Positions 53,808 to 62,942 are shown, counted from the first letter of the stretch. The stretch: 64,000 nt of DNA from Metabacillus dongyingensis (GCF_019933155.2 NZ_OK052578.1:124001-188000); one strand, 5' to 3'. The notes: generated from the letters alone by a model not told the origin. Translations and numbers: made by a program.

Positions 53808-54608
53808 ATGACAAGTCAGTACGAAAACGAAGAAATACTAACAGGAGGAAATGTCTCAAACGTATATCGTTCGGAAGATACTGTTCGACGAGAATTAAAG
53901 CCTGATAGTGTTAAAATTCATAAATTATTGCAGCATTTGGAAAGTAAAGGCTTTGATTATGCACCGAAGTTTTTAGGTATTGATGAAAAAAATAGAGAGA
54001 TATTATCATTTATTGAAGGAGAAGCTGGTAATTATCCTTTAAAAAAATATATGTGGTCTAATGATGTTTTAAAAGAAATAGCGAAAATGCTTCGTCTCTA
54101 TCATGATGCTGTGAGTGATTTTCCGTTATCTGATGAATGGAAACCGATGGATAATACTCCAGAAAAAATGGAGGTTATATGTCACAATGATTTTGCCATA
54201 TACAATATCATTTTTAATCACGAAAAACCAGTAGGTATTATTGATTTTGATGTTGCTGCTCCTGGTCCAAGACTTTGGGATATAGCCTATACTCTTTACA
54301 CTTGCGTTCCTTTAAGTAGGCTTTATCACTCTGAAACAGGTGAGGCGGTTTATTATGATGCATCGACTGATGCCGACCGTATCAAACAAAGAGTTAAATT
54401 GTTTTTTGAATCTTACGGCATCGAGGGAATGGAAGAAGACTATTTAGAGATGGTATTGCTACGATTAGATGGATTATGTAAATACATGATAAAAAGAGCG
54501 AGTGAAGGTGACATTGCTTTTCAAAAGATGATGGACCAAGGACATCTTGAACATTATCAAAAAGAAATTAAATTCATTCGTAAACATGGAAAAGAGTGGG
54601 TTTACTAA
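53808..54608 (+). CDS. Aminoglycoside phosphotransferase-family kinase
   Basis: 266 residues with the APH fold. The catalytic loop is VICHNDFAIYNIIF (His-x-Asp-x5-Asn; near residue 130) and the metal-binding Asp follows in VGIIDFDVAAPGPRLWDIAY. The N-lobe shows a nucleotide loop (LTGGNVSNVYRSEDTV). GGGGGA precedes the ATG. The family phosphorylates aminoglycosides, macrolides, choline, homoserine and similar compounds; this member resembles the many unassigned Bacillus phosphotransferases, so a resistance function cannot be claimed. Confidence 0.85.
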   Translation: MTSQYENEEILTGGNVSNVYRSEDTVRRELKPDSVKIHKLLQHLESKGFDYAPKFLGIDEKNREILSFIEGEAGNYPLKKYMWSNDVLKEIAKMLRLYHDAVSDFPLSDEWKPMDNTPEKMEVICHNDFAIYNIIFNHEKPVGIIDFDVAAPGPRLWDIAYTLYTCVPLSRLYHSETGEAVYYDASTDADRIKQRVKLFFESYGIEGMEEDYLEMVLLRLDGLCKYMIKRASEGDIAFQKMMDQGHLEHYQKEIKFIRKHGKEWVY

Positions 54609-54669
54609 AAAATTTGAACTAAATGAATAGTAATAGCGTTAAGCCTAGCAGGTTTGACGCTATTTATGT

Positions 54670-54815
54670 TAATGTTCTAAAGGGGCAACATTCCTGTAAT
54701 AAATAAAGTTGAAAAAAGGCAAGTTTGTGAAGAAATGTACTTAAACTATAGGGTGCTTTGCTTTAATAAGGGCAAGGCATTCTTTATGCTAATGCAAGGC
54801 AGTTTAGTTCAATAA
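54670..54815. repeat. Intergenic repeat, copy 3
   Basis: GGGGCAACATTCCTGTAATAA, TTTGTGAAGAAATGTACTTA, then GTGCTTTGCTTTAATAAGGG and CAAGGC. It combines blocks of copies 1 and 2 and follows the phosphotransferase gene. Confidence 0.6.
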
Positions 54816-54876
54816 GAGGATAGTCATCATAAAACAAGATTTATATATTGTAAATTCAAAATTAGGCAAAAGAACG

Positions 54877-54903
54877 ACCATTCCTATTCTTCATAGGAAT
54901 GGT
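54877..54903 (-). terminator. Terminator-like hairpin
   Basis: ACCATTCCTA and TAGGAATGGT arms around 7 nt. It overlaps the end of a LysR remnant and may end transcription of the minus-strand aldo-keto reductase gene. Confidence 0.7.
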
Positions 54904-54996
54904 CCAAAACAAATTGTTTGAATTTTTTAGTTGCAGGTGATAAATCCGGTTTTTCTTCGGTTATTAAACAATGAGCTGTTGTCACACCATTCTTAA
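54884..54996 (-). pseudogene. Probable LysR-family regulator tail
   Basis: A minus-strand frame reads TTAHCLITEEKPDLSPATKK and FKQFVLDHS to a stop, the pattern of the last strand and helix of LysR substrate-binding domains. It overlaps the end of the aldo-keto reductase gene by a few bases; the rest is absent. Confidence 0.45.
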
Positions 54997-55973
54997 CTAA
55001 AACCAATTATAGGGTGGGGTACATATGGTTCTTCTAGGAACGCGATTTCTTCAGGTGTCAGCTTTACCGATAGAGCGCCTACCGCATCCTCTAGATGAGA
55101 CATTTTTGTAGAACCGATAATAGGTGCTGTGACCGGTTCTTTCTGCAGCAGCCAGGCAAGTGCAACATGAACACGGGGAACGCCGCGTTTATATGAGATT
55201 TCTGCAACCCTCTCCACGATCAATCGATCGGCATCCGCAGTTGCATCATATTTAGATTTTTGAACTTGATCGGTTTCGGAACGATGCGTTGTCTCCGACC
55301 AATCACGAGTCAATCTCCCTGATGCAAGCGGACTGTAGGGAGTCACCGCAATTTTTTCTTCCTTACAAAGTGGCAGCATCTCTCTTTCCTCTTCACGGTA
55401 TATAAGGTTTAAATGATTTTGCATCGACACAAACCTAGTCCAACCGTTTTTATCTGCTACATGCAATGCCTTTTGGAACTGCCAAGCATACATAGCAGAA
55501 GCACCAATATACCTTGCCTTGCCTGCCTTCACCACATCATGCAATGCTTCCATCGTTTCTTCAATAGGGGTAGTGTAATCCCAGCGGTGGATAATGTATA
55601 GGTCTACATAATCGGTTCCCAGCCTCTTCAGGCTCTTATCAATTTCGCTCATAATTGCCTTTCGGGAAAGACCTGCACCATTTGGACCTTCATGCATCTG
55701 TCCATGTACCTTCGTGGCAAGTACAATTTCATCACGGTTGGCAAAATCCTTTAGAGCCCGTCCTAGGATTTCCTCGCTTGTTCCTATTGAATACACATTC
55801 GCGGTATCAAAAAAATTAATTCCAAGCTCAAGCGCTTTTTTGATAATCGGACGACTTTTCTCATCATCAAGTACCCATTGATGAATCCAACGTTCCGCTA
55901 CACCGAAGCCCATACAGCCAAGGCAAAGCCGGGAAACATCCAAGCCGGTATTTCCAAGTTTCACATATTCCAT
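54993..55973 (-). CDS. Aldo-keto reductase
   Basis: 326 residues. The catalytic tetrad is visible: Asp and Tyr in FDTANVYSIGTSE (near 55-60), Lys in LATKVHG (near 88) and His in YIIHRWD (near 129). YTPYSPLASGRLTRDW-type loop and the C-terminal cofactor motif PIIGSTKMSHLEDAV follow. It reduces aldehydes or ketones with NADPH. The sequence resembles YajO/YhdN-type AKRs. The ATG at 55973 has only a weak ribosome site. A degraded copy of its last codons recurs at 61363-61428. Confidence 0.9.
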   Translation of the reverse strand: MEYVKLGNTGLDVSRLCLGCMGFGVAERWIHQWVLDDEKSRPIIKKALELGINFFDTANVYSIGTSEEILGRALKDFANRDEIVLATKVHGQMHEGPNGAGLSRKAIMSEIDKSLKRLGTDYVDLYIIHRWDYTTPIEETMEALHDVVKAGKARYIGASAMYAWQFQKALHVADKNGWTRFVSMQNHLNLIYREEEREMLPLCKEEKIAVTPYSPLASGRLTRDWSETTHRSETDQVQKSKYDATADADRLIVERVAEISYKRGVPRVHVALAWLLQKEPVTAPIIGSTKMSHLEDAVGALSVKLTPEEIAFLEEPYVPHPIIGFS

Positions 55974-56239
55974 TTGATATTCCTCACTTTCTACAGATGT
56001 TCTATAGCAAATCTTTCTTTCCTAAGTATTGATGACTTTAATTAAATTGTTGTTTCATCTTTATGTACTTCTATTATGCAATAAAAGGAAAATAGACTGT
56101 TATCTCATTCGTATCAAATGATTGCCTAATTTTCTCACAAGCACTAACGAACAGATGAATATGCCTTATAATGGAAATATCAAAGATGGAGGAATAAGGA
56201 GGGGCTTGTGCTAGTAGTGAAATTGAAGGAGGCGTTAGT

Positions 56240-56650
56240 ATGACAATCACATTTGAAGAAACTACCCAACTAGAAGTTCAAGAGGTCAAAGCATTATATG
56301 ATGATGTAAAATGGACATCCTACACTAGTGATATGCCCAGGTTGATGGAAGCAATGAAATCCTCTTTGAAGGTTATCGCTGCTTGGGATAATGAAAAATT
56401 AGTAGGATTAGTAAGAGTGGTCGGAGATGGAAGGACAATTATATATATACAGGATATATTGGTGTTAAGGACATATCATAAAAAAGGTATTGGCTCTCAG
56501 CTTCTCAAGTTAGTGTTATCAAATTATAATGACGTGAGACAAAAAGTATTATTAACCAATGATGCAGCAGATGTAAGAGCATTTTATGAAAAACACGGAT
56601 TTTCCTCGTGTGATAAGGGTGATCTAGTCTCATTTGCAAAATTTGATTAA
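56240..56650 (+). CDS. GNAT family N-acetyltransferase
   Basis: 136 residues. The acetyl-CoA loop is ILVLRTYHKKGIGSQLLK (near 71-88) with the R-x-x-x-K-G-I-G pattern, and the last strand reads FYEKHGFSSCD. AAGGAGG precedes the ATG. Short GNAT proteins of this form (YjcF/ElaA-like) acetylate small amines or protein N-termini; the substrate is unknown. It stands alone upstream of an unassigned region. Confidence 0.88.
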   Translation: MTITFEETTQLEVQEVKALYDDVKWTSYTSDMPRLMEAMKSSLKVIAAWDNEKLVGLVRVVGDGRTIIYIQDILVLRTYHKKGIGSQLLKLVLSNYNDVRQKVLLTNDAADVRAFYEKHGFSSCDKGDLVSFAKFD

Positions 56651-57068
56651 GCATTGCTTATTAAGCAATCGGGGGCGATTGCAGCCCAATGCGATAGCTC
56701 CCTTTGTAGTGGTTTAACCGTTAAAAGAAAAATTTAGATAGGAAGGTTTTATGCAGAAAGAATACACACAAACTTATACATACTTTGGAATAGAGAGCAA
56801 TACCTGGAGGCATTTTCAGCTTCCCTAAATGTTAATGTTCCTATGAGATCGGGCAGCATCACTGACATCCACCTCATGGAAAGGTTGGACGAAGGAATTA
56901 TGGAGCATAGACTCTGTGAGACATGGGAGGGTTGATTCTCCATGAAACATGTGGACATCCAACTGTGCAGCCATAATTTTGATGTCTAATTAAAATAAAA
57001 CATGATGAAATCTTAAGAAAAAGCTAGAAGCCCAGAGTTATTCCTTTCTTTATAGAGGCAGTTTAATT
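56651..57068. other. Intergenic region with decayed frames
   Basis: No gene is supported. A plus-strand frame starting ATGCAGAAAGAATAC at 56751 stops after 25 codons and continues in another frame (RSGSITDIHLMERLDEGIM), which suggests a decayed small gene of unknown type. Confidence 0.4.
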
Positions 57069-58181
57069 TTAATAAAGAGTTCCGGTATCAATAATTTTCA
57101 CTTTGATTTCAGGCTTGATTTTAACGTTTTTATATTCCTTTTTCCAATCGACTTTTTTCCAAAGTTCCGGATAATTACTTTCAATATTTCTTCCAATGCT
57201 CAATACATCTGAGTTAGATTCTTGGAGTGTTTTCGTAATAAGTTCTGCTTGTTGTGTTAACTGGGATGATAATTGTTTATCCAATTTTTTTATGTCAACG
57301 GCTTTATTTGAATGATGTGGATTACTTGATATATTTGCTGAAATCGAAAGTTTCATTGAATATGTAATTTCCTTACTGATTTCATTAACTTCCGCCTTAA
57401 CTCGTCTCTTTACTTTTGACACACGAAGGGTTAATGGATTGATTCTTGCATCTTTATCTTTTATTTGCAATTCTATATTATTCCTTTTATGAAGTTTATC
57501 TAATAAGAGCATCAATATTGGTGCTTCTTTATTAGATATAGATAACCCAGAGTATTTCCCGCCATTGAAAAATGCTAAGCCAGCCATTTTTATTTTTCCT
57601 TGAGTTTTCTCTACAAATGGAACCATTGTATCTTTACCCGGATCATTCATATCTGACCATAGGGAAAATATAGAAACCTCCGGTATGACGCTAGAAGATT
57701 CAGCACTTTCAATCATTTGCAGAATTTCAAATGCAATCGGACTCATTTCTTTTTCAGTGGAAAGAATATCGACTCCACTCCCTTTCCCTATAATCACTTT
57801 AGAACTTAAGTAGGCCCTTTTTGACCGATAAAAAGGTTCGAGCAGCGGGATAATACCTTCTTTTGCGATTTCTTCTCCTATTATGACAATATTTGCTTTG
57901 CTGGTATCTAATTGTCCCGAAGTCATCATATTGATGCTTTGACCAATTTCATTTGCTGACAAACCCTCCGAACGAATAAGTTCGTCAATTGCTTCAAACT
58001 GCCCTCCACCTTTATTGACAAGTCTTAATACACGTACTGTACCTAATATTTTTCCATTTTCGCCTTTATCAAAACTTATTCCATTTACTAGTGCTTTTTT
58101 TGCTAGTCTCTCTTGATCCCAACAACCGGTTAATACTAAACATATAACAAGACATTTTAGTAAAAAAACACCTTTTCGCAT
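57069..58181 (-). CDS. Germinant receptor lipoprotein subunit C, second operon
   Basis: 370 residues with lipobox LTGC (Cys20) followed by WDQERLAKKALVNGISFD, the Ger(x)C start. Domains follow as expected, with GLSANEIGQSINMMTSGQ and YLSSKVIIGKGSG in domain one. Its start codon touches the stop of the B gene, so the three genes are coupled. Identity to the first operon's C subunit is low, so this is a separate receptor rather than a recent duplication. Confidence 0.92.
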   Translation of the reverse strand: MRKGVFLLKCLVICLVLTGCWDQERLAKKALVNGISFDKGENGKILGTVRVLRLVNKGGGQFEAIDELIRSEGLSANEIGQSINMMTSGQLDTSKANIVIIGEEIAKEGIIPLLEPFYRSKRAYLSSKVIIGKGSGVDILSTEKEMSPIAFEILQMIESAESSSVIPEVSIFSLWSDMNDPGKDTMVPFVEKTQGKIKMAGLAFFNGGKYSGLSISNKEAPILMLLLDKLHKRNNIELQIKDKDARINPLTLRVSKVKRRVKAEVNEISKEITYSMKLSISANISSNPHHSNKAVDIKKLDKQLSSQLTQQAELITKTLQESNSDVLSIGRNIESNYPELWKKVDWKKEYKNVKIKPEIKVKIIDTGTLY

Positions 58182-59281
58182 TACACATCATCCACTTCTT
58201 GTTTATTAAAGATATATGACACTAATAAAAGAAATAACGGAAGTCCAAAAGCAAAAATGTAACTTAAATACTTAATCAGTTCGCTTAACTTATTTAGAAG
58301 CAAATCGTCTACTGGAATCAGGGTAATGCAAAAAATCAATATACCATTTGCGACTACTAATTTAGAGTAAGATTTTTTTTGTTTACTGATGCTTTTACTC
58401 GCCATAAAAAGATAAGCAACGACTGATGTCGTCATAGGAACAATCCAAATGGATATAAAAATTAAATCCAGCCTATCAATTAACTGATAAGATAATCCTC
58501 TGAATATATAGAGGAGAGGTTCTTTTATTTGTTTAATTATAACCGGACTAAAACTTATTAAAGTGGTAAAGACAAAAAAGGTATAAAGAAAAGTGATGGA
58601 AAGATTGCCAAGGGATATCGTTTTTAAGTATCCTTTTTCCTTATCTTGCACATAAGGATAGGTCAGCAATAAAATTTCAAATCCTAACATAGAGATTAAA
58701 GAATCGCTTGATCCTAGCACAATGTTTTTAATACCAGAGTGACCGATTGGACGTACATATTGAAAATCCAGTTCATGAGTGAAATTTAAAACGGAAAGAA
58801 TAATAATTATTAGTATGAGAAAAGAAGCAAGGGTAAAAAATCTAGCTATTATTTTTATATCATCAATGGCTAAGTAAACACTTGCAATCATAATTAACAA
58901 GGAGATGGTCCATGACGGGGTTAAAGGCAGCAGCCATGTATTTATCAAATTTACAATGAAAATGACAGCAAAGCATGCAGTTAAGACAAAATACATATAA
59001 ATGGATATGTTCAGGATTTTGCCTAAACCTTTACCTACGATCTTTTTTGTAAATTCAGTGAGTATAAGAGTTGGAAACCTTTTAAGCAATAACCAATAAA
59101 TAACAAGTATAATTTCAATAAATATACCTGCAATAATGGTTGTTATCCAAGCATCTCCTTTTGCGGTTTTTTGCGTAACGGATGGTAAAGATAATACACC
59201 GATTCCCATTTGACTTTGGATCATAACAAAATAAAGCTGGGATTTGGTAATTTTGCTCTTCATATTCATTTTTTCTTCCAC
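58181..59281 (-). CDS. Germinant receptor subunit B, second operon
   Basis: 366 residues from a GTG inside the end of the A gene (16-nt overlap). Ten hydrophobic segments; the N-terminus ITKSQLYFVMIQSQMGIGVL and SLPSVTQKTAKGDAW is typical of GerAB permeases of the APC superfamily. The motif YVQDKEKGYLKT lies in the central loop. Ligand unknown. Confidence 0.92.
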   Translation of the reverse strand: MEEKMNMKSKITKSQLYFVMIQSQMGIGVLSLPSVTQKTAKGDAWITTIIAGIFIEIILVIYWLLLKRFPTLILTEFTKKIVGKGLGKILNISIYMYFVLTACFAVIFIVNLINTWLLPLTPSWTISLLIMIASVYLAIDDIKIIARFFTLASFLILIIIILSVLNFTHELDFQYVRPIGHSGIKNIVLGSSDSLISMLGFEILLLTYPYVQDKEKGYLKTISLGNLSITFLYTFFVFTTLISFSPVIIKQIKEPLLYIFRGLSYQLIDRLDLIFISIWIVPMTTSVVAYLFMASKSISKQKKSYSKLVVANGILIFCITLIPVDDLLLNKLSELIKYLSYIFAFGLPLFLLLVSYIFNKQEVDDV

Positions 59282-60750
59282 ACCCTAGAGTACCATTGTT
59301 GTTGGATAAACTTTGGCTTTGAATCGGTCGGCCGGTTGTTTAGCATCCAAATCGGAAATCTTATGAATGAATCTTTTAATTCTTTTATCTTTAATGGAGA
59401 TAATGGAGAAAAATAGGGTGAACCAAAAGATTCTAGCTTGCTTAAATGGATAAACAATAGCATAAACATCATTACAATCCCAAAGAACCCAAATAACGCT
59501 GCAGCAACCATCATCGGAAAGCCTAATAACCTAACACTCGTACCCATTTCTTCTACAGGTATAACAAACGATGCAATAGCTGTAAATCCTATGACAACAA
59601 TCATTGTATTAGAAATTAAATTAGATTCTACTACTGCTGTTCCAATGACCAATCCGCCAACTATACCGATCGTTTGAGCAACTGGAGAGGGTAGGCGAAT
59701 AGAAGCTTCTTTCAGTAATTCAAGGATAATTTGCATAACCAATGCCTCTAGAAAAGGAGGAAAAGGGACGTATTCTAGGCCAACTCTTACTGTATACAGA
59801 ATACCGATCGGAAGTACTTCAGAATGAAACGAAACAATAGCGATATAAATAGCTGGAAAACTAATTGCGATAATAAAACTAAAAAATCTTATAAAACGAA
59901 GAGTGGAACCTATCCACCAACGGGTAGTATAGTCATCTGAAGACTGGTAAAATGCAAAAAAAGTAATAGGAAGGATTAATACTCTTGGATCACCATCCAC
60001 TAGTACAGTTATTTTCCCTTCATTTAAGTAAGAAACAACCCTATCTGGTCTTTCAGTATTCAGTATTTGTGGAAATGGAGAAAAAGATGTATCCTCGATA
60101 AGTTCTTCGAGACTGCCTGAAGATACCAGGAGGTCTATTTTTATAGTTGATATCCTTTTTTCTATCTCCTCAGCGATTGTTCGATTCACAAGTTGATCTA
60201 TGTAAATAATTGCAATTTTGGTATTTGATATATTCCCGACCTTGAAATATTTTACCTTTAAAAGCGGGCTTATAATCCTTTTACGGATAAGATGAATATT
60301 TGTATGTAAACTTTCAACAAATCCCTCATGAGAACCTTTAGTCGTTTTTTCATTCATAGGTTCCTCTATGGAACGTCCTTGCGATTTTGGAACAGAAGCC
60401 ATATAAACGAATGATTGGTTTTCCTCCAAAATAATACAATAACCCAGCATTAGACTGCTGGTGATTTCAGTTAAATCAGTAGACAATTGAAATTTTGAAC
60501 CTTTTGCTAACTGTTCAAATGTTTCTATTTTTTGTTGTAACAGGGGTTCAATGATTATATCGTTTATTATTTGTTCCTCTATCATTGAATCTAAATAAAT
60601 TAAAATGCATTTTTGAGCCTTGAAAATCAAGTCTTTTACCATTAAGTCATCAGTTTTGCTCATTGTTTCCTTTATAAGAGAAATATTTTTATTTAAGTCG
60701 TTTGTTATGTTTTCCATGGTAAATGAATTTTGCATACCCAGGTTATTCAA
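59266..60750 (-). CDS. Germinant receptor subunit A, second operon
   Basis: 494 residues from a TTG with AGGGTGA upstream. The soluble N-terminal domain (1-265) contains GSHEGFVESLHTNIHLIRKR, the conserved GerA segment. The membrane part (285-430) has FPAIYIAIVSFHSEVLPIGI, EYVPFPPFLEAL, ELLKEASIRLPSPVAQTIGI and GGLVIGTAVVESNLIS. The C-terminal tail is basic. The operon order A-B-C on the minus strand mirrors the plus-strand operon at 38.9 kb. Confidence 0.93.
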   Translation of the reverse strand: MNNLGMQNSFTMENITNDLNKNISLIKETMSKTDDLMVKDLIFKAQKCILIYLDSMIEEQIINDIIIEPLLQQKIETFEQLAKGSKFQLSTDLTEITSSLMLGYCIILEENQSFVYMASVPKSQGRSIEEPMNEKTTKGSHEGFVESLHTNIHLIRKRIISPLLKVKYFKVGNISNTKIAIIYIDQLVNRTIAEEIEKRISTIKIDLLVSSGSLEELIEDTSFSPFPQILNTERPDRVVSYLNEGKITVLVDGDPRVLILPITFFAFYQSSDDYTTRWWIGSTLRFIRFFSFIIAISFPAIYIAIVSFHSEVLPIGILYTVRVGLEYVPFPPFLEALVMQIILELLKEASIRLPSPVAQTIGIVGGLVIGTAVVESNLISNTMIVVIGFTAIASFVIPVEEMGTSVRLLGFPMMVAAALFGFFGIVMMFMLLFIHLSKLESFGSPYFSPLSPLKIKELKDSFIRFPIWMLNNRPTDSKPKFIQQQWYSRVWKKK

Positions 60751-60848
60751 TTCTTTTCACCCTAATTAATATTTTCCTTTATTTTGCACAATATTAACGA
60801 GCTTATTCCATTCAATAACTTTGGTGGATTGCTGCCACTAGGACAGGT

Positions 60849-61359
60849 TTGTATGCGGAAAATGGCATCGAAAGCAGACTGCTTTGTCTTGTAAATGGCT
60901 TAATTGAGGAAGGGTATTGGGATATTTTACAACAAAAAAAAATACCCTTTTTCATTGGGACTTTTTTTATCACTATTTTTTACAATCATACCCAGCAAAT
61001 AATAGACGCGCTGTACTTTCCTTTCTTCGATGCTTGATTTTTTAGGGGTGGCATTTGGAAAATGGTATTATACCGGAAAAGTTATTCCAACTATACCTTC
61101 TTACATCCCTTGGGATTTTGTGCTTATACCTGTGTTTGTCATGTTTTTAATTCAATTTAAGCCTCATTGGTCCCCCATTTTAAAAGGAATATTATTTGCC
61201 GGAGTTAGTTCATTTGTTGGAGAACCATTCTTTAAATGGTTAGGCTTTTACGTCGAATTAGAATGGAGTCCCTTCTATTCTTTCCCTATTTACATTGTTA
61301 TATATTTGATAAGTTCTAGACTAAGTAAAGTAAAAAGTTTTCAACCTATTAAACAATAA
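60849..61359 (+). pseudogene. CBO0543-family membrane protein, frameshifted
   Basis: The second part (from 61030) reads FGKWYYTGKVIPTIPSYIPW, DFVLIPVFVMFLIQF and SFVGEPFFKWLGFY, the characteristic core of the CBO0543 family of small polytopic membrane proteins. The family's N-terminal helix region seems to be in the preceding frame (60849-61037, IPFFIGTFFITIFYN), which ends 8 nt inside the second frame. A 1-nt shift joins them. Either this is a pseudogene or only the C-terminal 109 residues are made. Confidence 0.65.
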
Positions 61360-61362
61360 GCT

Positions 61363-61428
61363 GTCATTACAACACAATAAATTAAAACTAATTATTCGAT
61401 GCGGTACATAAGGTTCCTCTAGGAACGC
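61363..61428 (-). pseudogene. Tail of an aldo-keto reductase gene (degraded second copy)
   Basis: The minus strand reads AFLEEPYVPHRIISF, nearly the last residues of the reductase at 54993-55973 (FLEEPYVPHPIIGFS). The flanking AGCTGT block beyond its stop is also similar. Everything upstream of these codons is missing. Confidence 0.7.
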
Positions 61429-61516
61429 ATGGTTGCTATACGAAGAATGTATATCTGTTGGTGTTCAAAATCTTATAGCAAGGAAAGTAAATATTTTGGG
61501 TTAATACTTTACTCCT

Positions 61517-61579
61517 AAATGTGCAATCTTAAGGTTGCACATTTAGAGCAATATGTGCTACCATTTGGTTGCACATATT
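61517..61579. promoter_or_regulatory. Two tandem inverted repeats (ArsR-type operators)
   Basis: AAATGTGCAA (61517) pairs with TTGCACATTT (61535-61544) across 8 nt, and AATATGTGC (61550) with GCACATATT (61571-61579) across 12 nt. Both share the TGTGC/GCACA core. They lie 20 nt before the SRPBCC/ArsR gene pair and are likely sites for the encoded ArsR-type repressor. Confidence 0.75.
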
Positions 61580-61598
61580 AAAGTGAGGAGGAGCAGTA

Positions 61599-62030
61599 AT
61601 GGATAATGATCGAATTGAAAGAGATATTTTTATTAACGCATCTCTCCAAACGGTATGGGAGTTAATCAGTCAACCTGCATGGTGGGTGGGTGATGCACCA
61701 GGTCCGGACAATGTACAGGTCGATGGATCACGTGTGGTGGCGGATACGAAGTACGGCAAATTCCCGGTGTTGATTGAACAATCAGAACCGCCAAACTACC
61801 TTGCATGCCGGTGGGCAAGTACATTTCCCGGAGAGGATCCACAAGAAGGGAACTCTACGCTAGTTGAGTTTAAATTGACTGCAAAGGATGGGGGAACTTT
61901 GCTAAGTGTAGTTGAAAGCGGCTTTTCTAACCTTGTTCTATCCGGGATAGAGCGAAGTAAATTCTATAAAGAGAATGTTAATGGCTGGGGGATACAAATG
62001 GAAGTATTGCGGAAGCGTGCTGAGCAATGA
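61599..62030 (+). CDS. SRPBCC (AHSA1-type) domain protein
   Basis: 143 residues with the START/Bet v1-like fold of AHSA1-type proteins: ERDIFINASLQTVWELISQP at the N-terminus, then YGKFPVLIEQSEPPNYLACR and a C-terminal helix ending NGWGIQMEVLRKRA. Such proteins bind hydrophobic ligands and often pair with ArsR regulators. GAGGAGG precedes the ATG. Its stop is followed within 2 nt by the ArsR gene start, indicating coupled translation. Confidence 0.88.
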   Translation: MDNDRIERDIFINASLQTVWELISQPAWWVGDAPGPDNVQVDGSRVVADTKYGKFPVLIEQSEPPNYLACRWASTFPGEDPQEGNSTLVEFKLTAKDGGTLLSVVESGFSNLVLSGIERSKFYKENVNGWGIQMEVLRKRAEQ

Positions 62031-62031
62031 A

Positions 62032-62373
62032 TTGGTGACCACAGACAGGAATAATTTCGAAAATGTATTGATTGCATTAGCAGACCCAACTCGCCGTCAG
62101 TTGCTTGACCTCATCGCTTTAAAGGGACAAGCTACAGCAACAACCTTGTCAACTACTGTATCTGTATCTCGTCAGGCAGTTGTCAAACACCTAACTGTCC
62201 TAAAGGATGCTAGGCTTGTATCCAGCATCCGTGTTGGGCGGGAAGTAAGATATAAAGTGTGTCCACATCAACTATCCCTAACAGCAGAGTGGATGGCAAA
62301 TCTAGCAGCAGATTGGGACAGACGATTGGAAAGGATTAAGCACATAGCAGAAACAAAAGATAACTCTGATTAG
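62032..62373 (+). CDS. ArsR-family transcriptional repressor
   Basis: About 113 residues. The start is TTG 62032 or GTG 62035, immediately after the preceding stop. The winged helix reads IALADPTRRQLLDLIALKG and VSVSRQAVVKHLTVLKDARL, typical of ArsR/YgaV-like members; the CxC metal site of arsenic sensors is absent. The C-terminus (EWMANLAADWDRRLERIK) fits the subfamily paired with SRPBCC genes. It probably controls its own operon through the tandem palindromes at 61517-61579. Confidence 0.88.
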   Translation: MVTTDRNNFENVLIALADPTRRQLLDLIALKGQATATTLSTTVSVSRQAVVKHLTVLKDARLVSSIRVGREVRYKVCPHQLSLTAEWMANLAADWDRRLERIKHIAETKDNSD

Positions 62374-62501
62374 ACGTAACAACACATATCACTTGCTATG
62401 GAAACATCAAAACCAACATATCTTCAATGATCCGGAATTAAAATGATAAATTTTAAAGCACAATTGAACATACATTAATTGATAAAAGGATGATAAAAAT
62501 T

Positions 62502-62942
62502 ATGAATACACAAGTAACAACTAAAATAAAAATTAACAAACCTGCCAATTTGGTCTTTGAAGCATTCGTATCCCCTTCAAAAATCGGAAACTATTGGTTC
62601 TCATCAAGTTCAGAAAGATGGGAGAAAGGCAAGAGGATTACATTAAGGTATGATGAGTACAATGCAGAAGGGGTTATAAATGTGCTCGAAATCGAGGACA
62701 ATAAGAGAATAGTGTTCTCTTGGGGAGAAGAACATGGTGAAGAAACGGTGGTTTCAATTATTCTAATAGAGGATGATACAAGTACAATTATAGAAGTAAA
62801 TGAATCAGGACTAAAAGAAGAAGACCCAGAGATTGTGGCAAAAATGATAGGACAAAAAGAAGGTTGGGTATATACATTAACTTGCTTAAAGGGATATTTG
62901 GAAAACGAAGTTAATAATTTGAGAGCTTCATTAATTCATTAA
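62502..62942 (+). CDS. Second SRPBCC (AHSA1-type) domain protein
   Basis: 146 residues from ATG 62502 (AAAGGATG upstream; an in-frame ATG at 62490 overlaps that site). TKIKINKPANLVFEAFVSPS and KIGNYWFSSSSERWEKG mark the N-terminal strand and helix, and RIVFSWGEEHGEETVVSIIL the core. It differs clearly from the first SRPBCC protein. A 130-nt gap separates it from arsR, so it may be a separate unit of the same module. Confidence 0.87.
   Translation: MNTQVTTKIKINKPANLVFEAFVSPSKIGNYWFSSSSERWEKGKRITLRYDEYNAEGVINVLEIEDNKRIVFSWGEEHGEETVVSIILIEDDTSTIIEVNESGLKEEDPEIVAKMIGQKEGWVYTLTCLKGYLENEVNNLRASLIH

Noticed and set aside
53808..54608. Naming the phosphotransferase an aminoglycoside resistance gene
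   Set aside because: Only family motifs are visible; many Bacillus members of this family have no role in resistance.
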